Position numbers and translations under genes: made by a program
Notes under the pieces: generated by a model
The model's input: the letters and a program-made list of their open reading frames with translations, nothing else
Told to the model about the DNA's origin: nothing
The model's database searches: none
NCBI RefSeq assembly: GCF_034043515.1
Contig: NZ_CP138214.1
Location: 682,001 to 746,000 of the forward strand
Direction: 5' to 3'
Source: Pseudomonas sp. MUP55
GTDB taxonomy: Bacteria > Pseudomonadota > Gammaproteobacteria > Pseudomonadales > Pseudomonadaceae
DNA length: 64,000 bases
Shown here: piece after piece, positions 39,830-48,268 of the stretch
Position numbering within the stretch: position 1 is the first letter of the stretch
How the letters are laid out: every line of letters begins with the position of its first letter

Positions 39830-40081
39830 ATGATCAAACCCACCCCCAATCCCCCCATTCGGCTGTTCACCGTGGCCGACGGCATCAGTACCGAAGACCT
39901 GCTGGTCAACCTCAGCGAAACACTTGCCTCGGCCAATGCGCTGAGTTGCGACCTGGCCTTTGACCTGGAAGGATCGAAAAGAGAGGAGTTGCTGGGCGTC
40001 GCGCAGTTGATCGAGCTTGCCCAGTTGTTAGCCGAGCGGGCTCATGATGGTGTCGGGCAGGCCACAGCGGCAGGCGACTGA
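39830..40081 (+). CDS. DUF3077 family protein
   Basis: This is an 83-residue acidic cytoplasmic protein of unknown function. It starts MIKPTPNPPIRLFTVADGIS and contains TEDLLVNLSETLASANALSC and a C-terminal helix LLGVAQLIELAQLLAERAHD, the pattern of the Pseudomonas DUF3077 proteins. ATG 39830 has an excellent ribosome binding site (TAAGGAG, 7-base gap). The frame is open upstream to 39665 but that part is the structured leader. It is single-gene, followed by a REP pair. Confidence 0.85.
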   Translation: MIKPTPNPPIRLFTVADGISTEDLLVNLSETLASANALSCDLAFDLEGSKREELLGVAQLIELAQLLAERAHDGVGQATAAGD

Positions 40082-40095
40082 AAATCCGGTCCAAA

Positions 40096-40184
40096 TGTGG
40101 GAGGGGGCTTGCTCCCGATAGCAGTGGATCAGCCAACAATTCAGTGAATGACTCGCCGCAATCGGGAGCAAGCCCCCTCCCACA
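40096..40184. repeat. REP pair (TGTGGGAGG arms outermost)
   Basis: Inverted REP copies between the convergent DUF3077 and cobK genes; both arms carry the GCTCCCGAT or ATCGGGAGC variant rather than the all-G form. Confidence 0.88.
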
Positions 40185-40199
40185 TTGGACCGGTGTTGT

Positions 40200-40919
40200 T
40201 CAGTGAGCGTGGATGGCCTCTAAGGCCGCTGCCACTGTAGTGAACTCCCGATCCACCGCCGCCAGCACCGGTCGCTTCAACACCAACACCGGTAGCCCCC
40301 GTTCCCGCGCCACTTCGAGCTTCGGCTCGGTGGCCGTGCTGCCACTGTTCTTGCTGATCAGCACATCAATCCCGCGCCGCTCAAACAGCGCGCGTTCTTC
40401 GTCGATCAGAAACGGCCCGCGGGCGCCGATCACTTCGCAGCGCTCGTTGCCCGGGTACACATCCAGTGCGCGCAATGTCCAGAATTGCCCCTCAGGGATT
40501 TCCTCGAGGTGCTGTAACGGTTCGCGTCCCAGGGTAAACAGTGGCCGCTTGAAAGGCTCAAGCGCTTCGATCAGCTCGGCCCAGCCAGACACTTCCCGCC
40601 AGTCATCCGCCGTTTGCGGCTGCCACGCCGGGCGCCGTAAGGCCCAGCACGCCACCCCGCACAACCGCGCGGCTTGAGCCGCGTTCCGGCTGATCTGCGC
40701 CGCATACGGATGAGTCGCATCGAGGATCAGGCTGATCCCCTCATCCCGAACATACTGCGCCAAACCCTCAGCGCCACCAAAACCGCCAACACGCACGTCG
40801 CAGGTGAGATCGGTGGGCACCCGCCCAACCCCGGCCAGGCTGTAAACATGCCCAGGTCCCAGGGTTCGCGCGATGGCCAGCGCTTCCGTCACGCCACCCA
40901 GCAGCAGAATCCTGTTCAT
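40200..40919 (-). CDS. cobK: Precorrin-6A reductase CobK
   Basis: CobK reduces precorrin-6A to precorrin-6B with NADPH in aerobic cobalamin synthesis. The protein has 239 residues. It starts [20 protein letters not shown] and contains [17 protein letters not shown], the typical CobK/CbiJ segment, and [20 protein letters not shown] near the C terminus. ATG 40919 overlaps the cobL stop (ATGA). It is downstream of cobL and divergent from the cobGHIJ genes. Confidence 0.94.
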   Translation of the reverse strand: MNRILLLGGVTEALAIARTLGPGHVYSLAGVGRVPTDLTCDVRVGGFGGAEGLAQYVRDEGISLILDATHPYAAQISRNAAQAARLCGVACWALRRPAWQPQTADDWREVSGWAELIEALEPFKRPLFTLGREPLQHLEEIPEGQFWTLRALDVYPGNERCEVIGARGPFLIDEERALFERRGIDVLISKNSGSTATEPKLEVARERGLPVLVLKRPVLAAVDREFTTVAAALEAIHAH

Positions 40920-42121
40920 ACCGGCTTGACCACTTCCAGCAAGGTAATCGGCAGCGCCTGGCGCCACGTATCGAACTCGCCCAACGGCTGCGCCTGGGCC
41001 ACATGGATGCGCGTCAGGTCACCACCGTGCTGGGCGCGCCAGTTCATCAGGGTCATTTCGCTCTGCAGGGTGACGGCATTGGCAACCAAGCGGCCACCTG
41101 GGCGCAGCTGTTGCCAGCAGGTATCCAGCACGCCCTCACGGGTGACGCCGCCGCCAATAAAGATCGCATCGGGCGCTTCCAGGCCGTCCAACGCCTGCGG
41201 CGCCGTGCCGCGAACCAGCTGCAGGCCGGGTACGCCGAGGGCGTCGCGGTTATATTCGATCAAGGCTTGGCGGCCTTCATCGGCTTCAATCGCCAACGCC
41301 CTGCAGCTGGGATGCGCGCGCATCCATTCGATGCCGATGGAGCCGCTGCCCGCGCCCACGTCCCAGAGCAGCTCGCCGGGCATCGGGGCGAGGCGGGCGA
41401 GGGTGATGGCGCGCACATCGCGTTTGGTCAGTTGGCCGTCGTGTTTGAAGGCCGCGTCCGGCAGGCCGGCGAGGCGTGGGAGGCGGGGTGCGTCGGGATC
41501 GGCCAGGCAGTCGATGGCGAGCAGGTTCAGGTCGGCCACCGCAGGCTCACCCCACGACTGCGCGATGCCGTCGATACGCCGCTCCTGCGCGCCGCCCAGG
41601 TGTTCAAACACGCTCAACCGGCTGGGGCCATAGCCGCGCTCGGCCAACAATGCGGCAATCAACGCCGGGCTGCTGCCGTCATTGCTCAACACCAGCAAGC
41701 GCACGCCACTGGCCAGGTGCGCATGGATCGCCGCCAGCGGCCGGGCCACCACGGACACGCTCACCACCTCCTGCAACGGCCAGCCCAGCCGCGCCGCCGC
41801 CAGGGATACGGAGGAAGGTGCCGGCAGGATCAGCAGTTCTTCGGCCGCCACCTGCCGCGCCAGACTGGCGCCCACGCCATAGAACATCGGGTCGCCACTG
41901 GCCAGTACGCACACCGGTTCACCGCGCCGCGCCAGCACCGGCTCCAGGGAAAACGGGCTTGGCCATAACTGGCGCTCGCCACTGATACACAGTGGCAAAA
42001 GGTCCAACTGGCGCTGAGCCCCTATAATGCGCGTGGCGCGCAGCAGGGCGTGCCGGGCGTTTCTGCCCAGGCCCTTGAAGCCGTCTTCACCGATGCCTAC
42101 TACCGTCAGCCAGGGCGACAT
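40916..42121 (-). CDS. cobL: Precorrin-6Y C5,15-methyltransferase (decarboxylating) CobL
   Basis: CobL is a 401-residue bifunctional enzyme that methylates C5 and C15 and decarboxylates precorrin-6B. The N-terminal half (about 1-200) is a CbiE-type tetrapyrrole methylase beginning [15 protein letters not shown] and containing [19 protein letters not shown]. The C-terminal half (about 205-401) is a CbiT-type methyltransferase with the SAM motif [20 protein letters not shown]. It is divergent from cobG, leaving a short intergenic region. Confidence 0.95.
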   Translation of the reverse strand: MSPWLTVVGIGEDGFKGLGRNARHALLRATRIIGAQRQLDLLPLCISGERQLWPSPFSLEPVLARRGEPVCVLASGDPMFYGVGASLARQVAAEELLILPAPSSVSLAAARLGWPLQEVVSVSVVARPLAAIHAHLASGVRLLVLSNDGSSPALIAALLAERGYGPSRLSVFEHLGGAQERRIDGIAQSWGEPAVADLNLLAIDCLADPDAPRLPRLAGLPDAAFKHDGQLTKRDVRAITLARLAPMPGELLWDVGAGSGSIGIEWMRAHPSCRALAIEADEGRQALIEYNRDALGVPGLQLVRGTAPQALDGLEAPDAIFIGGGVTREGVLDTCWQQLRPGGRLVANAVTLQSEMTLMNWRAQHGGDLTRIHVAQAQPLGEFDTWRQALPITLLEVVKPV

Positions 42122-42216
42122 ATCAATTCCTTGAACGACATCCGACGGGCAGGCTTTTCATGCCGTCGGACAAAGCAGGCATAATACCGCGCCTTTACCC
42201 GTCAACCGGTAGCCCC

Positions 42217-43506
42217 GTGAACCCAACGCCCGCTCTGAATACCTTGCGCCCCTCGGCTTGTCCGGGGTTGTTGCGTATCGTCCAGGCGCTGGACGGCGGC
42301 ATCTGTCGGATCAAATTGGCCGGTGGCGCCATCAGCGCAGCCCAGGCCAACGCCGTGGCGGACGCTGCCCAGGCTTACGCGGGCGGGGTGATCGAGGCGA
42401 CCAACCGCGCCAACCTGCAGATTCGCGGGATCGGCACCGAGCAGGACGCCCTCATCGCGATGCTGCTCGCCGCAGGCCTCGGCCCGAGCCACGCGGCCGG
42501 CGATGACGTGCGCAACCTGATGCTCAGCCCCAGCGCCGGCATCGACCCACAGATGCTGTTCGACACCCGCCCACTGGCCGGGCAGATCCTCGCCACCCTG
42601 GAAAACCATCCGCGCTTTCATGAACTGTCGGCCAAGTTCGCCGTGCAACTGGATGGCTTCGAAGCCTTGGCGATGCTGGAGCATCATCACGACCTGTGGC
42701 TATCAGCCTTCGAGCAGGCCGGTGAAACCCTGCTGGCGTTCGGCCTGGCCGGTTGTCCTGGGCGAGATGCGCCGCTGGCCGCTGTGCGCCTGGACCAGGG
42801 CCATGCGCTGGTGGTGGCGGTGCTGGAAGCCTTTCTCGACCTGGCCACGCCGGAACAAACGCGCATGCGCCACCTGGCTGTGGATAAGTTAATGAGCTGC
42901 CTGAAGGTGCCGCTACTGCCGGCGGACGGGTTCAAACGCCCGGCCAGCAGTGCGGCGGGCCACCTGGGCAGTTATCCACAGCACCAGCAAGACCTGTTCT
43001 ATGTCGCCGCCGTCGCCCCCCTGGGCCGCCTGAACCCGGCGATGCTCAAGGGCGCCGCGCAACTTGCCGGCGAGCATGGCGACGCCACCTTGCGTTTCAC
43101 TCCCTGGCAAGGCCTGTTGCTGCCCAACCTCACCCAGCCCGATGTGGTGATCGAGCAATTAACCCAATTGGGCTTTCTCTGCGCCGCCGACCAACCCCTG
43201 GCGCACATGATCGCTTGCACCGGTTCCAGCGGCTGCGGCAAAGGCCTGGCGGACACCAAGGCCGACGCCCGGCAGTTGGCCGCCCTGCAACCTGGCCACG
43301 CCGTTCACCTGTCCGGTTGCCCGCGCTCCTGCGCCGCTGCGCACACCGCGCCGGTGACCTTGCTGGCGGTGAGTCCCGGCCACTACGACCTCTATTTTCG
43401 CGACGCAGCCCATCCAGGTTTTGGCCGGCTGCACGCGCGCACCCTTTCTATTGAAGCGACGGGCGCCTTGCTGCGCGCTCGCCCACGGAGCAACACCGAT
43501 GATTGA
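42217..43506 (+). CDS. cobG: Precorrin-3B synthase CobG
   Basis: CobG is the oxygen-dependent monooxygenase that converts precorrin-3A to precorrin-3B, the hallmark of the aerobic route. It is a sulphite/nitrite reductase-like protein of 429 residues with the Fe-S and haem-type cysteines in CTGSSGCGKGLADTKAD and HLSGCPRSCAAAH. GTG 42217 is chosen because family members start near NTLRPSACPGLLRIV. An ATG at 42160 would add 19 residues and overlap a possible -10 (CATAAT, 42179). Two perfect DnaA boxes occur inside the gene (42879 and 42972). It overlaps cobH by eight bases. Confidence 0.93.
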   Translation: MNPTPALNTLRPSACPGLLRIVQALDGGICRIKLAGGAISAAQANAVADAAQAYAGGVIEATNRANLQIRGIGTEQDALIAMLLAAGLGPSHAAGDDVRNLMLSPSAGIDPQMLFDTRPLAGQILATLENHPRFHELSAKFAVQLDGFEALAMLEHHHDLWLSAFEQAGETLLAFGLAGCPGRDAPLAAVRLDQGHALVVAVLEAFLDLATPEQTRMRHLAVDKLMSCLKVPLLPADGFKRPASSAAGHLGSYPQHQQDLFYVAAVAPLGRLNPAMLKGAAQLAGEHGDATLRFTPWQGLLLPNLTQPDVVIEQLTQLGFLCAADQPLAHMIACTGSSGCGKGLADTKADARQLAALQPGHAVHLSGCPRSCAAAHTAPVTLLAVSPGHYDLYFRDAAHPGFGRLHARTLSIEATGALLRARPRSNTDD

Positions 43507-44125
43507 TTACATCCGCGACGGTCAGGAGATCTACCGCAACTCCTTCGCCATTATTCGCGCGGAAGCCAGGTTGGAGCGCATCCCGGCTGATCTGGAAAAA
43601 CTCGCGGTGCGGGTGATTCATGCCTGCGGCATGGTCGAGGCCATCGACGGCCTGCAGTTTTCCGAGGGCGCAGGCAAGGCCGGGCGCGAAGCGCTGGCGG
43701 CCGGCGCGCCGATTCTGTGCGACGCGCGGATGGTCTCCGAAGGCGTGACCCGTGCGCGCCTGCCCGCCAACAACCCGGTGATCTGCACCCTGCGCGACGA
43801 CAGCGTGCCGGAGCTGGCGCGGGAGCTGGGCAATACACGTTCCGCGGCGGCCCTGGAGCTGTGGCGCCCGCACCTGGCCGGCAGCGTGGTGGTGATCGGC
43901 AACGCACCGACCGCTTTGTTCTACCTGTTGGAAATGCTTGATGCCGGCGCGCCGAAACCGGCGCTGATCCTGGGCTTTCCGGTGGGCTTTGTCGGTGCCG
44001 CCGAATCCAAGGCGATGCTCGCCGCCGACAGTCGCGGCGTGCCGTTCGTGATCATGCAGGGCCGCCTGGGTGGCAGCGCCATGGCCGCCGCCGCCGTCAA
44101 TGCGCTCGCCACGGAGGTTGAATAA
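43499..44125 (+). CDS. cobH: Precorrin-8X methylmutase CobH
   Basis: CobH moves the methyl group from C11 to C12 to give hydrogenobyrinate. The 208-residue length is normal. It starts [20 protein letters not shown] and carries the catalytic His41 in [11 protein letters not shown]. Further conserved segments are [20 protein letters not shown] and [21 protein letters not shown] 43499 lies inside the end of cobG. The stop shares a base with the cobI start (TAATG). Confidence 0.96.
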   Translation: MIDYIRDGQEIYRNSFAIIRAEARLERIPADLEKLAVRVIHACGMVEAIDGLQFSEGAGKAGREALAAGAPILCDARMVSEGVTRARLPANNPVICTLRDDSVPELARELGNTRSAAALELWRPHLAGSVVVIGNAPTALFYLLEMLDAGAPKPALILGFPVGFVGAAESKAMLAADSRGVPFVIMQGRLGGSAMAAAAVNALATEVE

Positions 44126-44856
44126 TGCACGCACGCGGACGCCTGATCGGCCTGGGCGTGGGCCCCGGCGACCCGGAACTGATCACCCTCAAGGCGCTGC
44201 GCCTGCTGCGCGAGTCGCCGGTGGTGGCGTACTTCGTGGCCAAGGGCAAGAAGGGTAATGCCTTCGGCATCATCGAAGACCATCTGGTGCCCCAGCAAAC
44301 CCTGATGCCGCTGGTGTACCCGGTGACCACCGAAGCGCTGCCGGCACCGCTGTCCTATGAGCAAGTGATCAGCGATTTCTACGACACGGCCAGCGTCGAC
44401 GTGGCCGCGCACCTGGATGCGGGCCGCGATGTGGCGGTGATCTGCGAAGGCGACCCGTTCTTCTACGGCTCCTACATGTACCTGCACGACCGCCTCGCCG
44501 AGCGCTATGAAGCGCAAGTGATTCCAGGCGTGTGCTCGATGCTCGGCGGCGCTTCGGTACTGGGCGCGCCGCTGGTGTATCGCAATCAGAGCCTGTCGGT
44601 GCTGTCGGGCGTGCTGCCCCACGATGACCTCAAGCGGCGGCTGGCCGACGCGGATGCGGCGGTGATCATGAAACTGGGGCGCAACTTCCCCAAGGTGCGC
44701 CAGGTGTTGGAAGAACTCGGCCTGGCCGGGCGTGCGCTGTACGTGGAGCGCGCCACCATGGCCAACCAGAAGATCGTGCCCCTGGATCAGGTGGAGCCGA
44801 TGTCGTCGCCGTATTTCTCGTTGATCATCGTGCCCGGTGAACGGTGGCAAGGTTGA
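44125..44856 (+). CDS. cobI: Precorrin-2 C20-methyltransferase CobI
   Basis: This is a SAM-dependent tetrapyrrole methylase of 243 residues that makes precorrin-3A. It has the N-terminal [20 protein letters not shown], the SAM loop [20 protein letters not shown] and [20 protein letters not shown]. One-base overlaps with cobH upstream (TAATG) and cobJ downstream (TGATG) show tight coupling. Confidence 0.96.
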   Translation: MHARGRLIGLGVGPGDPELITLKALRLLRESPVVAYFVAKGKKGNAFGIIEDHLVPQQTLMPLVYPVTTEALPAPLSYEQVISDFYDTASVDVAAHLDAGRDVAVICEGDPFFYGSYMYLHDRLAERYEAQVIPGVCSMLGGASVLGAPLVYRNQSLSVLSGVLPHDDLKRRLADADAAVIMKLGRNFPKVRQVLEELGLAGRALYVERATMANQKIVPLDQVEPMSSPYFSLIIVPGERWQG

Positions 44857-46493
44857 TGAGCCCGGCGATTGTCATTCTGGGCCAGGGCAGCCTGGCAACC
44901 GCGCGCCGGATCCAGCAGCTTTACCCGGCTGCGCTGATCCACGGCCTGGACGGTCGGGTTGAAGGGGCAGACCACAGCTACAGCGAATTCGGCGCCACGC
45001 TGCGCCAGCTCTACCAGCAGGGCACGCCGCTGATTGCGCTGTGCGCCGCCGGCATTGTCATTCGTACCCTCGCGCCGCTGTTGCTCGAAAAAGGTGAGGA
45101 GCCGGCAGTGCTGGCCGTCGCCGAAGACGGCAGCGCCGTGGTGCCACTGCTGGGTGGCCTGGGCGGCGTGAACGTGATGGCGCGGGACATTGCCGCTGCG
45201 CTGGGCGTGGCGGCGGCGATCACCACCAGCGGCGAGTTGCGCTTCGGCACCTGCCTGCTCAACCCGCCCCAGGGCTATGCATTGGCGGACCTGGAACTGG
45301 GCAAGCGCTTTGTCTCGGACCTGCTGGCCGGTGAAAGCGTGCGCATCGAAGGCGCGGCGCCCTGGCTGGACCAGGCCAACCTGCCGCAGGACCCCCACGC
45401 CCGCCTGGCGATCCATGTCGGCAGTGCCGAGCGTGCGCCCGCCGCCAACGAATTGCTGATTTACCCCAAGACGGTGTGCGCCACCTGCAAGCCGGGTGAG
45501 CATCTGGCGGCCCGTGTACGCACGGCCTTGAACGAAGCGGGCATTGCCGTGCAATCGTTGGCGTGCCTGCTGGCGAGCGACCTGCAGATGGCCGAGGCGT
45601 CGTTGCATGAGGCCGCGCTGGAGTTGGGCGTACCGCTGCGGTTTGCCCCGCTTGCGCCGCCTGCGGACATTTCCATCCGTGTGGCCGAGCAGCCGTTGGA
45701 CCTGTCACAGGTAGGCCGCCCACGCGGGCGCCTCGCCGTGATCGGCCTGGGCCCTGGCGCCGCTGAATTGATGGTGCCGGCCGTCAAGGCCGAGTTGGCG
45801 CGTTGCACCGATGTGCTGGGCTATGAAACCTACGTGCGCATGGCCGGGCCGTTCCGTGATGACCAGGTGCAGCACTGCACCGACAACCGCGAAGAAATGC
45901 AGCGCGCCCGCCACGCCTTCGAACTGGCGGCCCAAGGGCGCTCGGTGGTGGTGGTGTCGTCCGGCGACCCGGGTGTGTTCGCCATGGCCGCTGCGGTGAT
46001 CGAGGCGTTGCATGAGTCCAGCGACCCCGCGTGGCACCAGGTCGACTTGCAGATCCTGCCCGGCGTCTCGGCTTCACTGGCCACTGCTGCCCAGGCCGGC
46101 GCGCCGCTGGGGCATGATTTTTGTGTGATGTCGCTGTCGGACAACCTCAAACCGTGGTCGATCATCGAAAAGCGCCTGGACCTTGCGTCCCAGGCCGACC
46201 TGGCGTTGGCGTTCTACAACCCGATTTCCCGCGCACGGCCGTGGCAACTGGGGCGTGCGCTGGAGATTGTCGCGCAGCACCGCACCCCTGAAACACCGGT
46301 GGTGCTGGGCCGTGATATCGGTCGTCCCGGCCAGACATTGCGCGTCACCACGTTGGGGCAGCTCACCTCGGATCAGGTGGACATGCGCACCATGGTGCTG
46401 ATCGGCTCGTCCACCACCTGCACCTTTGCGCGTGCCGGTGGCGGGGAGTGGGTATACACGCCGCGCTGGTACGGCGAAAAACCCGCCTCCTGA
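44856..46493 (+). CDS. cobJ: CbiG-like / precorrin-3B C17-methyltransferase fusion CobJ
   Basis: This is a 545-residue fusion. Residues about 1-285 resemble CbiG (IVILGQGSLATARRIQQLYP, PLIALCAAGIVIRTLAPLL, PLLGGLGGVNVMARDIA), including the C-terminal CbiG/CobE-type domain (PKTVCATCKPGEHL onward). Residues about 290-545 are the CobJ methylase (RLAVIGLGPGAAELMVPAVK, VVVSSGDPGVFAMAAAVIEA), which methylates C17 with ring contraction. The CbiG lactone-opening activity belongs to the anaerobic route, so the N-terminal half probably serves a CobE-like role here (inferred). It is the last cob gene, before a strong terminator. Confidence 0.93.
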   Translation: MSPAIVILGQGSLATARRIQQLYPAALIHGLDGRVEGADHSYSEFGATLRQLYQQGTPLIALCAAGIVIRTLAPLLLEKGEEPAVLAVAEDGSAVVPLLGGLGGVNVMARDIAAALGVAAAITTSGELRFGTCLLNPPQGYALADLELGKRFVSDLLAGESVRIEGAAPWLDQANLPQDPHARLAIHVGSAERAPAANELLIYPKTVCATCKPGEHLAARVRTALNEAGIAVQSLACLLASDLQMAEASLHEAALELGVPLRFAPLAPPADISIRVAEQPLDLSQVGRPRGRLAVIGLGPGAAELMVPAVKAELARCTDVLGYETYVRMAGPFRDDQVQHCTDNREEMQRARHAFELAAQGRSVVVVSSGDPGVFAMAAAVIEALHESSDPAWHQVDLQILPGVSASLATAAQAGAPLGHDFCVMSLSDNLKPWSIIEKRLDLASQADLALAFYNPISRARPWQLGRALEIVAQHRTPETPVVLGRDIGRPGQTLRVTTLGQLTSDQVDMRTMVLIGSSTTCTFARAGGGEWVYTPRWYGEKPAS

Positions 46494-46514
46494 AAACGCC
46501 GAGGCGACGGCCGG

Positions 46515-46573
46515 AAAGCTCCGAATGACTCAAGGATTCTCCTGCGGTCGTTCGGGGCTTTTTCTTTTTTTTA
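46515..46573 (+). terminator. Intrinsic terminator of the cobGHIJ operon
   Basis: AAAGCTCCGAA (46515-46525) pairs with TTCGGGGCTTT (46551-46561) with one G-U pair, and is followed directly by a T-rich run (TTCTTTTTTTT). It starts 21 bases after the cobJ stop. Confidence 0.85.
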
Positions 46574-46730
46574 CGTCGAAACCACGAAGCCCTCCCTTGA
46601 TGCCGCGCCGCTGCTGGGCGCTGCGTTTTGATTGGCTGGCCCAAGGCATGTTTGTCGCCTGGAAAGCCTGGCGGTGGGTGGACTAGTGTGGTTGCAAGCC
46701 CCGAGTCGGGGTGAACGTGGAGAATTGGAA

Positions 46731-47510
46731 ATGGAGCGACATCATCGAAGGATCAATAGTAAAAAGAGGCGCAAGCTGATTGCCGCCTACAAATTGCCGG
46801 GCGCACCCGCAACGCCTGCGGCTCTGGCGCTGGACACCGAAGATGACTGCAATGCGGCGGTGGTCAACAACGGCGTGATTTCTTTTGCCGAGGGACTCTC
46901 CGGGCTTAACCGCGAGTACGTCCGCAAGAGCTACCTGTTGGCCAGCAGTTATGTGAGCGATGTACTGAACATTCGCCGGGGCACGGAGGCCTGGTACAAC
47001 GAATTTATCAACGTGATGACCAGCTTGGGCTGGCTGCCGATGCGCAGTTGCTTCGAGCGGGTTTCGCGCTCGGGCAAAGGCCTGACGGTGCAACTGGCGG
47101 CACTCAACATCATCAGCGCGCTGCTCGCCTCGATGTCGTTGTCGGGGCCGTTGCTCGGCATGCTGCCGAAACTGGCGGCGGATGCGTTGGAAGCCTTGAA
47201 GCAGCAGCCGGCGTGTCTGGATCTGTTCAAGCGCAACAGCAGCTTGCACGAGGGCGGCGACTTCGGCGTGGCGTCCTGCGCTGAAACCAATGGCGAAGTC
47301 ACGATGGTGCTGGTGACCTACAGCAGCCATGGCGTGGGCAAACAGGTGGGTTTGCCGTTTCTCGAGTGGGACAGTTCATCGTTCGAGGCCTTCAGCGGGC
47401 AGACCTGCCTGGTGCTGAATACCTCGGTGGTCAACGAAAAGACCCTGCAATTGATGCGCGACAGCGCGGGTGACAAAGTGCAGTCGGCCATTGCCAAGTA
47501 CCGGATCTAG
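46731..47510 (+). CDS. Protein of unknown function
   Basis: This is a 259-residue protein I do not recognise. It begins with a strongly basic stretch (MERHHRRINSKKRRKLIAAY). A mixed alpha/beta body follows with FAEGLSGLNREYVRKSYLLA, a hydrophobic helix (LNIISALLASMSLSGPLLGM) that could touch a membrane, and a C-terminal region rich in beta strands (EVTMVLVTYSSHGVGKQVGL). There are five cysteines, no signal peptide and no catalytic motif I can name. ATG 46731 has GTGGAGAATTGGAA upstream. It is downstream of the cob terminator, so it is transcribed separately. It ends tail-to-tail with marC, sharing the palindrome CTAG as both stops. Confidence 0.75.
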   Translation: MERHHRRINSKKRRKLIAAYKLPGAPATPAALALDTEDDCNAAVVNNGVISFAEGLSGLNREYVRKSYLLASSYVSDVLNIRRGTEAWYNEFINVMTSLGWLPMRSCFERVSRSGKGLTVQLAALNIISALLASMSLSGPLLGMLPKLAADALEALKQQPACLDLFKRNSSLHEGGDFGVASCAETNGEVTMVLVTYSSHGVGKQVGLPFLEWDSSSFEAFSGQTCLVLNTSVVNEKTLQLMRDSAGDKVQSAIAKYRI

Positions 47511-48103
47511 GGCACCAGATAGCCGCGGACCCCGGTAAAAATAATTTGCGCGGCCAGGGCGCACACAAACAAGCCCATCAACCGGCTGACAATCTGCAAG
47601 CCCTGGTCGCCGAGAATCCGTTCGATCCGATTGGACAGGTACAGCACCACGCCCACGGTGAGGCTGGCCAGCGCGATACTGAGGATGGCGGTGAGCTTGT
47701 CGTCCCAATGGGGCTGGCTCACGCCCATCACCAGCAGCGCACCGATGGTGCCGGGGCCGACCGTCAGCGGGATGGTCAGCGGCACGATGGTCACGTCCTG
47801 CTGCACGTTATCGGTCTGCACCGCCGACTTGCCTTGGGCCATGCCCAGGGCCGAGATAAACAGCACGCTGCCGGCACCGATGCGGAACGCGTCCACGGTG
47901 ATGCCGAACACACTGAAAATCACCCGGCCGAACAGGTACAGCAGCACGCTCGACACCAGCGTCGCCAGTGCGACTTTCCAGGCCAGGCGTCGCCGCTCCT
48001 TGCTGGAGTAGCCACGGGTCAGGCTGATAAAGCAGGACAGCACGAAGAACGGGCTATAGAGCACCAGCATCTTCAGGTAAACGCTGAATAACACGTGGAG
48101 CAT
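47507..48103 (-). CDS. MarC family integral membrane protein
   Basis: This is a 198-residue inner-membrane protein of the MarC (UPF0056) family with six hydrophobic segments. It begins MLHVLFSVYLKMLVLYSPFF and contains the diagnostic VPLTIPLTVGPGTIGALLVM. The function of the family is unknown; an early link to multiple antibiotic resistance was not upheld. ATG 48103 starts at the first helix. It is downstream of retS on the same strand, separated by a REP pair, and corresponds in position to the gene between retS and urtA in P. aeruginosa (recalled). Confidence 0.88.
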   Translation of the reverse strand: MLHVLFSVYLKMLVLYSPFFVLSCFISLTRGYSSKERRRLAWKVALATLVSSVLLYLFGRVIFSVFGITVDAFRIGAGSVLFISALGMAQGKSAVQTDNVQQDVTIVPLTIPLTVGPGTIGALLVMGVSQPHWDDKLTAILSIALASLTVGVVLYLSNRIERILGDQGLQIVSRLMGLFVCALAAQIIFTGVRGYLVP

Positions 48104-48162
48104 GAGGGCGGCTCGTGGCAGTAGAAGAGGTGTCGAGAGTCTAACAGGCGACATGACACAAA

Positions 48163-48251
48163 TGTGGGAGGGGGCTTGCCCCCGGTAGCGGTTTGTCAGT
48201 TACAGGTACTGAGCCTGACACACTGCAATCGGGGGCAAGCCCCCTCCCACA
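48163..48251. repeat. REP pair (TGTGGGAGG arms outermost)
   Basis: Inverted REP copies between retS and marC. The spacer (GTTACAGGTACTGAGCCTGAC) is close to those of the pairs at 58049 and 60718. Confidence 0.9.
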
Positions 48252-48268
48252 TTTGATCGCATTCCAAG

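Noticed and set aside
42122..42216. Cobalamin riboswitch between cobL and cobG
   Set aside because: No B12-box (GCCACTG-like) sequence or the expected fold length; the gap is under 100 bases.
46426..46686. Small open frame across the cobJ terminator
   Set aside because: It overlaps cobJ's end and reads through the terminator hairpin and T-run, with no start signal.
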